From Acidobacteriaceae bacterium (GTDB lineage Bacteria; Acidobacteriota; Terriglobia; Terriglobales; Acidobacteriaceae): a DNA stretch of 50,929 nt. The notes beneath the pieces were generated by a model. It saw only the letters and a list, made by a program, of their open reading frames with translations, made no database searches and was not told the DNA's origin. Shown piece after piece: positions 26,478 through 34,561 of this stretch. Positions within the stretch are counted from its first letter, which is position 1. Each line of letters starts with the position of its first letter. Made by a program: the position numbers and the translations under genes. Where the stretch lies: assembly GCA_030039035.1 (NCBI GenBank), contig JASHQQ010000204.1, forward strand, positions 1 through 50,929, in the 5' to 3' direction.

Positions 26478-28973
26478 CTATGCCGTCATCTCGTCGTGAA
26501 GAGCGGCTTCAAGCGCCTCAGCCCACGGGCGGCGGAGATCGTCGAGCGACGCCGAAACGAGCCGATCGCCGTAAACCGAAATCTCCAGCCGGTCGCCTCC
26601 AGCGGTTCCAATGCGATTGCACGAGAAGCCCGACTCCTCGGCCAGTTCGCGAATCGCAGCCACCTGATTGGGCGTTGCTGATAGCAGCACGGTGGTTGCC
26701 GGCTCGGCGAACAATCCAAACAGCGGACTGCTCATTAGTGAGGGGGCTTGCTCGACCGTTACACCGATTCCGAGCGGAAACGCGGCCTGGGCAAGCGCGA
26801 CGGCGATGCCGCCGTCGGAGATGTCGCGCGCCGAGCGCAGAAGCTTCCGGTCCGCCAGCACGCCCAGCAGCTCGTGCAACTCCGCCTCTGCCTCGAGGTC
26901 GAGCCGCGGCGGCCTGCCCCAGACCGTCCCGAGAACAGCGTTCGCATATTCCGACGACCCGAAAACGGAAAGATGCGCCGGCGATTCCGCTTCGGCCTCC
27001 CCGGCAGACTCGGGCACAACGACCGGTTCGTCGCCCAGCACGCCAGGCACCTGTCGCGACCTGGGTTCGGAGGGCACAGTGGCACGAAGGTCCTCTTCGC
27101 TCCCCGCGGGCATCGGCGACAACAGCAGGATCGCATCGCCGGCTTTTTGAAAATGCGACGGCACAGCTTTCGTCACATCGTCCAGAATGCCCACGATGCC
27201 CAGCACCGGCGTGGGGTAGATGCCCACCCCGCGTGTTTCGTTGTAGAGCGACACGTTGCCGCCGGTGACTGGCGTGTGGAGCACCGTACAGGCCTCCGCA
27301 ATCCCGTCGATGGCTGCCGAGAACTGCGCCATGATCTCGGGCTTCTCCGGGTTCCCGAAATTCAGGCAGTTCGTCGCCGCCACCGGTGTCGCTCCCGTGC
27401 AAGCCACTTTGCGCGCGGCCTCGGCCACTGCGTGCATCGCGCCCAACTTCGGATCGAGCCAGCACCATCGCCCGTTCCCATCCAGCGCCATCGCCAGGCC
27501 GCGCACATGCGTCTCGCCCTGGACCCCGGACGCCGGACCCTGGACGCCCACCCCAGTGCCTTTGATTCGCATGACTCCGGCATCTCCGCCCGGACCGATC
27601 ACGGTGTTGGTTTGCACCATGGTGTCGTACTGCTCGTGAACCCATCGCTTCGAGCACACGTTCGGGCTCGCCAGAAGCTTTTTCAAATCGGCGGCGTAGT
27701 CACGATCCTTCTCGAGTTCCGCCAGCACGTCTTCCGGCGGGTCGACCGGCGCCGGCGCGGCCCACTCGCCCACCGGCCTTCGATACAGCGGAGCCTCGTC
27801 TGTCAGCGACTTGTTGGGAATATCGGCGACCAGTTCGCCGTGGTGGCGAATGCGCAGGCGCGGCTCCGGCTGCACCGTGCCCACTATCACCGCATCCAGC
27901 CCCCATTTGGCAAATACACGCAGCACTTCGTCTTCGCGGCTCTTTTCGGCCACCAGCAGCATGCGCTCCTGGCTCTCCGAGAGCATGATCTCGTAGGCGC
28001 TCATGCCGGTCTCGCGCTGCGGCACGCAATCGAGCTCGACATCCAGACCCACCCCGCCCCGCGCGCCCATCTCGCACGTCGAGCAGGTCAGCCCCGCGGC
28101 GCCCATATCCTGGATGCCCACGATCGCACCGGTCTTCATCGCCTCCAGGCACGCTTCGAGCAGCAGCTTCTCCATGAACGGATCGCCTACCTGCACGTTC
28201 GGCCGCTTCTGCTCCGAGCCTTCCCTGAACTCCTCGCTCGCCATCGTGGCGCCGTGAATGCCGTCGCGTCCCGTCTTTGCGCCCACGTAAATCACCGGAT
28301 TGCCGGTGCCGGAAGCCTTCGCATAAAAGATCTCGTCCTTGCGCACCAGGCCCAGGGCGAACGCGTTCACCAGCGGGTTGCCGCTGTAACATGGCTCAAA
28401 CTTGGTTTCGCCGCCCAGGTTGGGCACACCAAAACAATTGCCGTAGCCGGCAATGCCGCTCACCACACCCTCGACGATCGAATGATTCCTGTGCACCAGC
28501 GCGCTCTCCTCCCCGCCTACTCGTGCCCCGTCGGCGATCGGTCCGAAACGCAGCGAATCCATCACCGCCAGAGGTCGCGCGCCCATGGTGAAAATGTCGC
28601 GCAAGATTCCCCCCACGCCGGTGGCCGCGCCCTGGTACGGTTCAATGTAGCTGGGGTGATTGTGGCTCTCGATCTTGAAGGCGCAGGCCCATCCGTCGCC
28701 CACGTCGATGATGCCGGCATTCTCGCCCGGCCCCTGGACGACGCGATCGCTTTTCGTGGGCAGGCGCTTCAGGTGCACGCGGCTCGACTTGTACGAACAG
28801 TGCTCGCTCCACATCACGCTGTAAATGCCGAGCTCGGTGAAGGAAGGAACCCGCCCCAGCGCATCGAGAATGCGCCGGTACTCTTCCGCCGTGATGCTGT
28901 GTGCGGCGAGCAGCTCCGGCGTGATCGCGACCGGCGCGGGTACGGCAGCAGATGAGATTGGAGTCATCGCCAT
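26478..28973 (-). CDS. purL: Phosphoribosylformylglycinamidine synthase subunit PurL
   Basis: The 831-residue synthetase subunit that converts FGAR to FGAM in purine synthesis with ammonia supplied by PurQ (with PurS). It shows [14 protein letters not shown] near residue 50, the catalytic [32 protein letters not shown] and C-L-N-F-G-N-P in the second half. Small PurL proteins are usually about 740 residues. The excess includes two inserts: a Gly-Val-Gln-Gly duplicated stretch near residue 478 and about 40 Pro/Glu-rich residues near 629-668. Both lie at loop positions and keep the frame, so the enzyme is probably active. purF lies downstream on the same strand. Confidence 0.95.
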   Translation of the reverse strand: MAMTPISSAAVPAPVAITPELLAAHSITAEEYRRILDALGRVPSFTELGIYSVMWSEHCSYKSSRVHLKRLPTKSDRVVQGPGENAGIIDVGDGWACAFKIESHNHPSYIEPYQGAATGVGGILRDIFTMGARPLAVMDSLRFGPIADGARVGGEESALVHRNHSIVEGVVSGIAGYGNCFGVPNLGGETKFEPCYSGNPLVNAFALGLVRKDEIFYAKASGTGNPVIYVGAKTGRDGIHGATMASEEFREGSEQKRPNVQVGDPFMEKLLLEACLEAMKTGAIVGIQDMGAAGLTCSTCEMGARGGVGLDVELDCVPQRETGMSAYEIMLSESQERMLLVAEKSREDEVLRVFAKWGLDAVIVGTVQPEPRLRIRHHGELVADIPNKSLTDEAPLYRRPVGEWAAPAPVDPPEDVLAELEKDRDYAADLKKLLASPNVCSKRWVHEQYDTMVQTNTVIGPGGDAGVMRIKGTGVGVQGPASGVQGETHVRGLAMALDGNGRWCWLDPKLGAMHAVAEAARKVACTGATPVAATNCLNFGNPEKPEIMAQFSAAIDGIAEACTVLHTPVTGGNVSLYNETRGVGIYPTPVLGIVGILDDVTKAVPSHFQKAGDAILLLSPMPAGSEEDLRATVPSEPRSRQVPGVLGDEPVVVPESAGEAEAESPAHLSVFGSSEYANAVLGTVWGRPPRLDLEAEAELHELLGVLADRKLLRSARDISDGGIAVALAQAAFPLGIGVTVEQAPSLMSSPLFGLFAEPATTVLLSATPNQVAAIRELAEESGFSCNRIGTAGGDRLEISVYGDRLVSASLDDLRRPWAEALEAALHDEMTA
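27517..27546. repeat. 21-base direct repeat inside purL
   Basis: CCCTGGACC at 27517 recurs as CCCTGGACG at 27538, 21 bases later, with CCGGACG-type filler between. The period is seven codons and produces the duplicated G-V-Q-G in PurL. The composition resembles GC-rich minisatellites rather than purL sequence. Confidence 0.5.
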
Positions 28974-29142
28974 ACCCGTATTGTCGCAGGTTCTTCGTTC
29001 AGGGCGGTTGAACGACGCAAAACGGAGATGGCGAAAAAGTACGCCGACGAAACGGCCCTGGCGGTTTCACCCTCCATCCCGGTGAAGTCCCTCGCCTCCG
29101 CAAGGACTTTTCCAGCGGTTCACGTCCTGGAACGGCGCGCCG

Positions 29143-31470
29143 TTACTGCACCACCGCGCCGATCTTTTCGAGAGCGGAAATGAAACTGGAAATGTTGACC
29201 GAGGTTCCGATGAATATCCGCACGTCGTTGCCGGGCTTGTTCAGGTCGTCCACATGATAGCTGCCTGTGCCGATCGCGTACTGCCCGAGGTTCGCGTCGA
29301 TTCCCATGACAAAGGGAGTCGATGCGATGCGAGCCGACCCGTCAACTTCGATTCGGGGAATCATCATTCTGGAAGGATACTTGAACGATGCCAGCGTTCC
29401 GCTGCCGCATGCGGTGGTCAGCGTTTTGCCGGGGAGCGGGAGCTTGCTGTTGTCGGTGCAGACGTAGCTCTGAAGGTTGCTGTAGGGGCCGTAGGTGACG
29501 TCGATGTGGGCGATGGTCTGCGGGGCAGCGCCGGTCTGGTCGTGGAGCTTCCGGGATGGCGCCTGCGCGAAGTCGAACCGCAGACCCGCGGCGCGGAAGT
29601 TATATACCTGGTTGAATTGGGGGATTCCGGACTGTGCGGATGCCGTGGAAGTCGCGCTGGTTGTCAGCGTCCCCGAACTGTTGACCAGCGTGTCGATGCC
29701 CGCCTTTCCCGTGAAGGCAAATGTGTAAGCGCGGCTGTTGGCCACGCGAGTCACAAGAAACGGTACGCTGAAGAGTCCGACGAAGCGGAAACTGTCCTGC
29801 GAGGAGAGCACATTCAGTGCATTCACGGTCGAAGCAGCCGCAGTCGGGGAAGACGCGTGACCCCGGAAAACCGAAGAAGAGCTGCCGGATGAGCTGGATG
29901 ATGTGCTGGTGACCGAGGTCGAAACCGGTATCGAAGCCAGCCTGCCCGCGACCAGAGTCGTTATGCCAAAGGCCGCACCGTGACAGTACTTCAGACCGCC
30001 CGAGCCTGTGGACGGTTTTGCCGGACTCCTTTCCTTGCCCTTGACCGGGGAGGCCTGGGGCGGATCCTGGCTACCTGACGCATCGGAGCCCGCCGTGGTC
30101 GACGCATTGCATTTGCCCGTCTTGTCCTTGACCCCATCCCCGATCAAAATGGGCGGAATGAACCAGCTCTCCTTCCATGCAGCCTCCACATATTGGCTGG
30201 CGGAAGTCGACGAGCCCGAAGAACCGCTTGTGGAATTCGCCTGCTGATTGCTGATGTAGGCGCCCAGGGTAAGAAAGAACTGGTGCGGCCCCTGCGAGTT
30301 CGGATCGTTCACTGTCACGAGATCCGAGCAGGTTGTTGTCGAGCCCGACGTTTGCGCCAACTGAAGTTGCGATCCGGCCACCAACGGAAGCTGAAGGGTG
30401 AGATTGAATGGCGATTTCGCAGTCGACGACACATCATAGGAGGACCCGGTCGTCTGGCTCGTCCCGGATCCCTGGACGATCTGCAGAGGCGAGCCTCCCG
30501 CCTCCGCTTCGCCCTGAAGCGTGCATGCAGAGGCCTTGGTGTTGCTGGGGCTCGAATCACTGAATGAGTAGACAATCAGAGTCGAGCTCGTTGCGGCTGT
30601 GACAAGGAGTTGCTGGGAACCGGCCTGGGGAGCCTCGTCAAACGCGGGCTGCACCGTCCGCGAGTCCTGATCTGCTGCCTGCGAACTGGCTGCGCTCAAC
30701 CCCGAGAGATCGACGCTCCCGGACGAGGCGACGGTCACATCCAGTTCCGCCGACTGCGCTTTTCCGGCTGCATCGGTATAGTCGAGCGTCTCCTTGAAGG
30801 CAGGCGTTGCGGCGTTCACCTCGGCGCTATTCGACTGAAGGACTGTTTGGCCATTCAGGGAGAAGCCCCAGGGGTCCAACGACGTTCCCACCTCCAGTTT
30901 CGGATCTTTTGCCCCGTCGGGCGGGTCGGCCTCAATCCTGGCTTTCGCGCCGGAGAGCACGGTGACGGATGTCGGCTTGCCGGCTGACAGTACGGCGTTG
31001 TAGGTATCTTCGATGGTGACGGTCAGATTCGCCTTAAACTCCTTCTTCGTATCGGTATCGGTTATATCCACGGAATACTTCAGCGTCGTTCCCGTCGGGG
31101 CATCTGCAACGGTTCCGGTCAGGAGAGCCCCGGAGCCCTTGGCAGAGATGGAGAGTGAACTCGGCAAAGTGCCGAGTGCATACGAACGATTTGTGCCCAA
31201 ACCCGAACTCTTGGCATCGTTTGGGTCAATGTCAAGCTGAATCCCGCCGTCGGGCAGTTTTTCGCCCGCGAACAGCACCAGATTGACAGTGGTTTGGGCA
31301 CGAGCCGCCGCAGACGCCGGAATCCACAACAGCGCCGCAACCGGTGCGAAAAAAAACACGTTCGGGATGAGGCGGCGCTGTCTCGCCGGAAGCGCGATCG
31401 CTTTTATGCACCGCCGAACCATCAGAAGCAGATCTATGTAGATACGTCCGCTGAATTGAGACACAATCAT
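29143..31470 (-). CDS. Large secreted Ser/Thr-rich protein of unknown function
   Basis: A 775-residue protein. GGAGG five bases before the ATG at 31470 supports this start. A long basic n-region and a hydrophobic stretch (F-F-F-A-P-V-A-A-L-L-W-I-P) end at A-R-A-Q, giving signal cleavage near residue 59. The mature protein has beta-rich early segments resembling cadherin-like or Ig-like folds (T-G-T-V-A-D-A-P-T-G-T-T-L-K-Y-S-V), long low-complexity Ser/Gly/Thr runs around 420-440, 480-500 and 535-560, and a C-terminal 200 residues rich in aromatic beta strands that could be a barrel. No catalytic motif is visible. A surface or outer membrane role is inferred from composition; proteins of this style are common in Acidobacteria. 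Confidence 0.65.
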   Translation of the reverse strand: MIVSQFSGRIYIDLLLMVRRCIKAIALPARQRRLIPNVFFFAPVAALLWIPASAAARAQTTVNLVLFAGEKLPDGGIQLDIDPNDAKSSGLGTNRSYALGTLPSSLSISAKGSGALLTGTVADAPTGTTLKYSVDITDTDTKKEFKANLTVTIEDTYNAVLSAGKPTSVTVLSGAKARIEADPPDGAKDPKLEVGTSLDPWGFSLNGQTVLQSNSAEVNAATPAFKETLDYTDAAGKAQSAELDVTVASSGSVDLSGLSAASSQAADQDSRTVQPAFDEAPQAGSQQLLVTAATSSTLIVYSFSDSSPSNTKASACTLQGEAEAGGSPLQIVQGSGTSQTTGSSYDVSSTAKSPFNLTLQLPLVAGSQLQLAQTSGSTTTCSDLVTVNDPNSQGPHQFFLTLGAYISNQQANSTSGSSGSSTSASQYVEAAWKESWFIPPILIGDGVKDKTGKCNASTTAGSDASGSQDPPQASPVKGKERSPAKPSTGSGGLKYCHGAAFGITTLVAGRLASIPVSTSVTSTSSSSSGSSSSVFRGHASSPTAAASTVNALNVLSSQDSFRFVGLFSVPFLVTRVANSRAYTFAFTGKAGIDTLVNSSGTLTTSATSTASAQSGIPQFNQVYNFRAAGLRFDFAQAPSRKLHDQTGAAPQTIAHIDVTYGPYSNLQSYVCTDNSKLPLPGKTLTTACGSGTLASFKYPSRMMIPRIEVDGSARIASTPFVMGIDANLGQYAIGTGSYHVDDLNKPGNDVRIFIGTSVNISSFISALEKIGAVVQ

Positions 31471-31696
31471 TTGGTCCTCCAGGCAGGATGGAGCGCAGTG
31501 AATCGGATGTCGTGTGCATCCCTATCGACTGATGAAGTCTTTGAGCTGGCTTGTTGCAGGTCGAGACTGCGGCGAGAATATCCCTGAATCGGGTTTCGGG
31601 TAAAGAAAAAACCATCGAATGTTATTTACTAAATAATTTCCCGTTGCCATCGCGGCCGCAATCCCGATCCGGAACAAGGCAAGACTGCACGATTGA
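31471..31696 (-). promoter_or_regulatory. Promoter region of the Ser/Thr-rich protein gene
   Basis: The gap is unusually AT-rich for this window (ATTTACTAAATAATTT near 31622-31638). On the minus strand TTTACC, an 18-base spacer and TATTCT near 31571-31600 give a possible -35/-10 pair about 100 bases before the start codon. The match is moderate. Confidence 0.3.
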
Positions 31697-33769
31697 CTAT
31701 TGGCCGCCGGCTGCAGCCGCCGGCGCCAGCACCACCTGCTGCTGGCCGCTGGTGGCGAGTTTCTGGTAATAGTCGCGCAGGGCGGGGTATTCTTTCGGAT
31801 CGAGGACCACGAAGGCGCGGGCGAAGATGTGCTGGATGTCGATCGAATTGGCGCCGGGCCGGGTTTTGACGACCAGCGCGGCGTGCTCCGGCCAGGGAAG
31901 CTGCGCGGGCTGCGGGGCGCTTTCTACCGCGTAGCCGGCCGGCAGGCGATAAGTAACATCGTCGATGACTTGCTCGGCGTAGTGCAGGTCGATCGCGGTT
32001 TCCCGGGTTTCGCTTGAGACGAATTGCGGACGCTCGCCGGCGGAAAAGAAGAATCCCGGCAGGAAGAGACGCTTGCCGGTCGTCGTACCTGACTGTCCGC
32101 TTACTTTGACCGTCGCCGACAGATAACCCTCCGAAGTATCCATGCCCTGAAACTTCTCGACTTCGCCGGAGATACCCTGCGGCAGCAAGGCATGCAGGCT
32201 CTCATCGAACTGCTTTTGCACTTCAGCGGGATCGGTGGTGAGATTGAGCTGACGCCAGTAAAGAGCCGCCGGGCCGTTCATGAGTACCTCGACGGTACCT
32301 GTAACTCCACCCCGCGAGTCGACGGTAAGATCGGCGACGTGACCGGTGAGGGCGTCCTTGGCCTGATTCGGCGGTGTGTAGACGGGCGCCTTGCTATTCT
32401 GCGCGATCCCGCCGGCGAGCGTGTGCTGCCATGCCAGTTGGCCGAAAGGGCAGAGTTTTTCGCCGGGATCGAGATAGAGATCTTTGCCGTCGATGCGGAG
32501 CAGGACCAGGAGAACATCGAGCTGATCGAGCGAAAGATAGCGAGGATCGAAAATATGACGGTCACGGCCGGATACCTGGATTCCATAAGCCTCAAGCCCC
32601 GCGGCGCGCGTCAGCGCAAGATAGAGCGCCGCGAGCTCGTTGCCGGTGCCGCTCTTTTCGCGCAAAACGTCTTCGGCCGGCCGCAACTCGCTCCTTGAGC
32701 TTCTCTTTTGCGCCCCTGAGCCCGGAGCGCCAGGCGAGAAATCCGCGTTATCGAGTGCCGCGACGAGATCGTAAAGCTTGCGAGCCTTTGCCTCAGCGGT
32801 TGGGGCTGCGCCGGCGATCTCGCCAGCAGCGCTCTTGATCGCCGGAGACTCGGCCGCCGATTGATCCAACTGTTTCGACCAGCGCTTTATCTCCGTGTCC
32901 CAGTAAACATCGGCAGTGGTGTACGCAGTGTAGTAAAAGCGCACGCGATCTAGAAGGCTGAACTCCGGCGGTGAGTTCGATTCGTGCGTTGTTGCCGGCA
33001 CATCCTGCACTTCCAGTGAAAAGTCGTCTTTCGGGCTCTTGGCGACATGGACCCCGGGAGGCAGGCGCTCGGTATAGAGCAGGTAGCTGGCCCGCTCGCC
33101 GTTCACGTAGACGTCATAACCGAGATTCCCGATCACATTGCGCTGAAGATCGTTGAATGGATTGAAGTAGAAACGCTCCTTGCGGATGGGAATTACGGCT
33201 TGCACCTCCCATTCCGGGGTTTCGCTGGCGTAAACCGAGCCGCCAAGGCTCGCGCGTGCTTCACCCTGGGCGGCCTTCCCCATTCCGGCTTCGCGATGCA
33301 GATTGCCACCGACCATGGGGCGCGTCCAACGATACTCGAGAATGCTCCCCACGGTGACATTGGGCAAATTGACGACGATTTTGCGAAGCGTCAGCGCCTT
33401 CCTTTGAAATTCGACAAGGTCGGCGTCCGTAATCGCAAGCGGATAGATCGATCCGTCGGCGTGAATGGTGCGCCCCTCGATGATCGGTTTGCCTTGGTAC
33501 TCGGGCCGGTATGGAATCTCCACCGTTGCCCACTCTTTTCCCAATTCCGTGAAAACCTTGATGCGCGCATAGGTGCTGACAAAGTGGTTGAAGTTATCGG
33601 TGATTTCCTCCCGGTAGAGATACTCCGCCGGCGCGCCCGGAGCTTTCGGGTCCGACGTCATCCGCAACTCTTCTTTGGATGGCTCCTGAAACTTCTGAGC
33701 GGTTGCGCAGAGCGGGAAAGCAAATGAGACAAGGGCGAAAGCTAAAGTGACCAAGGCAGAGCTTCTCAT
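31697..33769 (-). CDS. DUF3857 / transglutaminase-like secreted protein
   Basis: A 690-residue protein with a signal peptide (V-T-L-A-F-A-L-V-S-F-A-F-P-L-C-A-T-A-Q, cut near residue 24). Residues about 45-240 match DUF3857 (Y-R-E-E-I-T-D-N-F-N, I-L-E-Y-R-W-T-R-P-M). A transglutaminase-like domain covers about 290-460, and a beta-rich C-terminal domain follows. In active transglutaminase-like proteins the catalytic Cys sits in a G-D-C-K-D type motif; here the corresponding segment is K-S-G-T-G-N-E-L-A-A-L, with no Cys, so the domain is probably non-catalytic and may bind peptides. Last of a three-gene minus-strand series with the PNGase A-like and peroxiredoxin-like genes. Confidence 0.82.
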   Translation of the reverse strand: MRSSALVTLAFALVSFAFPLCATAQKFQEPSKEELRMTSDPKAPGAPAEYLYREEITDNFNHFVSTYARIKVFTELGKEWATVEIPYRPEYQGKPIIEGRTIHADGSIYPLAITDADLVEFQRKALTLRKIVVNLPNVTVGSILEYRWTRPMVGGNLHREAGMGKAAQGEARASLGGSVYASETPEWEVQAVIPIRKERFYFNPFNDLQRNVIGNLGYDVYVNGERASYLLYTERLPPGVHVAKSPKDDFSLEVQDVPATTHESNSPPEFSLLDRVRFYYTAYTTADVYWDTEIKRWSKQLDQSAAESPAIKSAAGEIAGAAPTAEAKARKLYDLVAALDNADFSPGAPGSGAQKRSSRSELRPAEDVLREKSGTGNELAALYLALTRAAGLEAYGIQVSGRDRHIFDPRYLSLDQLDVLLVLLRIDGKDLYLDPGEKLCPFGQLAWQHTLAGGIAQNSKAPVYTPPNQAKDALTGHVADLTVDSRGGVTGTVEVLMNGPAALYWRQLNLTTDPAEVQKQFDESLHALLPQGISGEVEKFQGMDTSEGYLSATVKVSGQSGTTTGKRLFLPGFFFSAGERPQFVSSETRETAIDLHYAEQVIDDVTYRLPAGYAVESAPQPAQLPWPEHAALVVKTRPGANSIDIQHIFARAFVVLDPKEYPALRDYYQKLATSGQQQVVLAPAAAAGGQ

Positions 33770-33886
33770 AAGTCACATCCAGCGGCGGGGCGGCTCCGCC
33801 AGTGTCAGGCGAAACTCGCATGCGAAATTGCCATTGGGATTGTCGCAGTTATGATAGCAGAATCGGCGAAATTCCGCCCCGGCAGG

Positions 33887-34498
33887 CTACACCTCTCTGT
33901 TTTGCTCCATGCCGCGGCGGAAGCCGCTGCGCAAAGCCCGGAAGAAGGTTGCCGGCCCCGGGACAATGCTTTTGCGGTTCGCGGCGGAGGCCTGATCTGC
34001 CTCGCGCAACAAACGCAAGATCTCCGCTGCCGGGACGCGCGAGGCGACCTGGTCGACGGAGACAAAGCGGACCGTCAGGTCGGGACTGAGAAGGAACACC
34101 GCCGGTTTGGCAATGCCTCCCTTTTCGCTCGCATTGTAAATGTCCCACTCCTGCACCACGCGGCGCTGGCGGTCGGAGAGAATGGGGAACGCAAGTTGCC
34201 ATTCGCGCCGTACCGCCTCGGATTTCTCCGGCGCGTCCACGGAAACGGCCGCCAGGTTCGCGGCCGCGGCACGCAGCGATTCGGAGGTGTCGCGATATTC
34301 CGCCAACTGGCGGAGACAGAAGGGTCACCAGTGGCCGCGGTAGAACAGCAGCACCAGTGGCCCGGCGCCCGCCAGCTCGGAAAGGCGCCGGTCTTGGCCC
34401 GTGGTGTCGGGGAGCACGAAATCCGGCGCTTTTTGCCCGGCTTGCGGAACTCTCCCCGGAGGCAAAGCAGTACTCGCCATACGCGGAGTTGGATTCAT
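33887..34498 (-). CDS. Peroxiredoxin-like selenoprotein (in-frame TGA read as selenocysteine)
   Basis: Read leftward from ATG 34498, the frame gives 203 residues of an AhpC/TSA peroxiredoxin-like protein if TGA at 34327-34325 (codon 58) is decoded. Before it stand A-P-D-F-V-L-P-D-T-T-G and L-V-L-L-F-Y-R-G-H-W; after it P-F-C-L-R-Q-L-A-E-Y-R-D, then V-S-V-D-A-P-E-K-S and P-A-V-F-L-L-S-P-D. Family members have R-G-x-W-C-P-x-C, so TGA falls exactly on the first redox Cys, giving U58-x-x-C61. A SECIS-like hairpin follows directly. Both halves keep family motifs and codon bias, which argues against random decay. Without recoding, only a 57-residue stub would form. AGGA just before ATG is a close-set ribosome site. 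It is a likely thiol peroxidase or disulfide reductase; selenium machinery is not in this window. A nonsense mutation is the alternative. Confidence 0.78.
34288..34318 (-). promoter_or_regulatory. Candidate bacterial SECIS element
   Basis: Immediately 3' of the UGA the transcript can form UCCGCC-AGUU-GGCGGA (34314-34299), six perfect pairs and a four-base loop. The loop G is 18 nt after the UGA, inside the 16-37 nt window known for bacterial SECIS hairpins read by SelB, which require a G near the start of the apical loop. A lower UGUC/GACA pairing (34318-34315 with 34291-34288) can extend the stem across an asymmetric bulge. The hairpin lies inside coding sequence, as expected in bacteria. 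Confidence 0.65.
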
Positions 34499-34561
34499 CC
34501 TTCCTGGCCAACGACCCAGACCCGCCGCAAGAGCACGGGCGACTCGTCGTGGGCTGTTGAA

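Noticed and set aside
26748..28955. Long plus-strand open frame antisense to purL
   Set aside because: Same reason: a third-position GC shadow opposite a well-recognised enzyme.
34325..34327. TGA as a simple pseudogene stop
   Set aside because: Kept only as the alternative. Location at the redox Cys, intact flanks and the SECIS-like hairpin make selenocysteine the better explanation.
33849..34511. Uninterrupted 220-codon minus-strand frame over the peroxiredoxin-like gene
   Set aside because: It overlaps the region in another frame, is Arg/Gly/Pro-rich and lacks family motifs. The frame containing the TGA carries all peroxiredoxin features.
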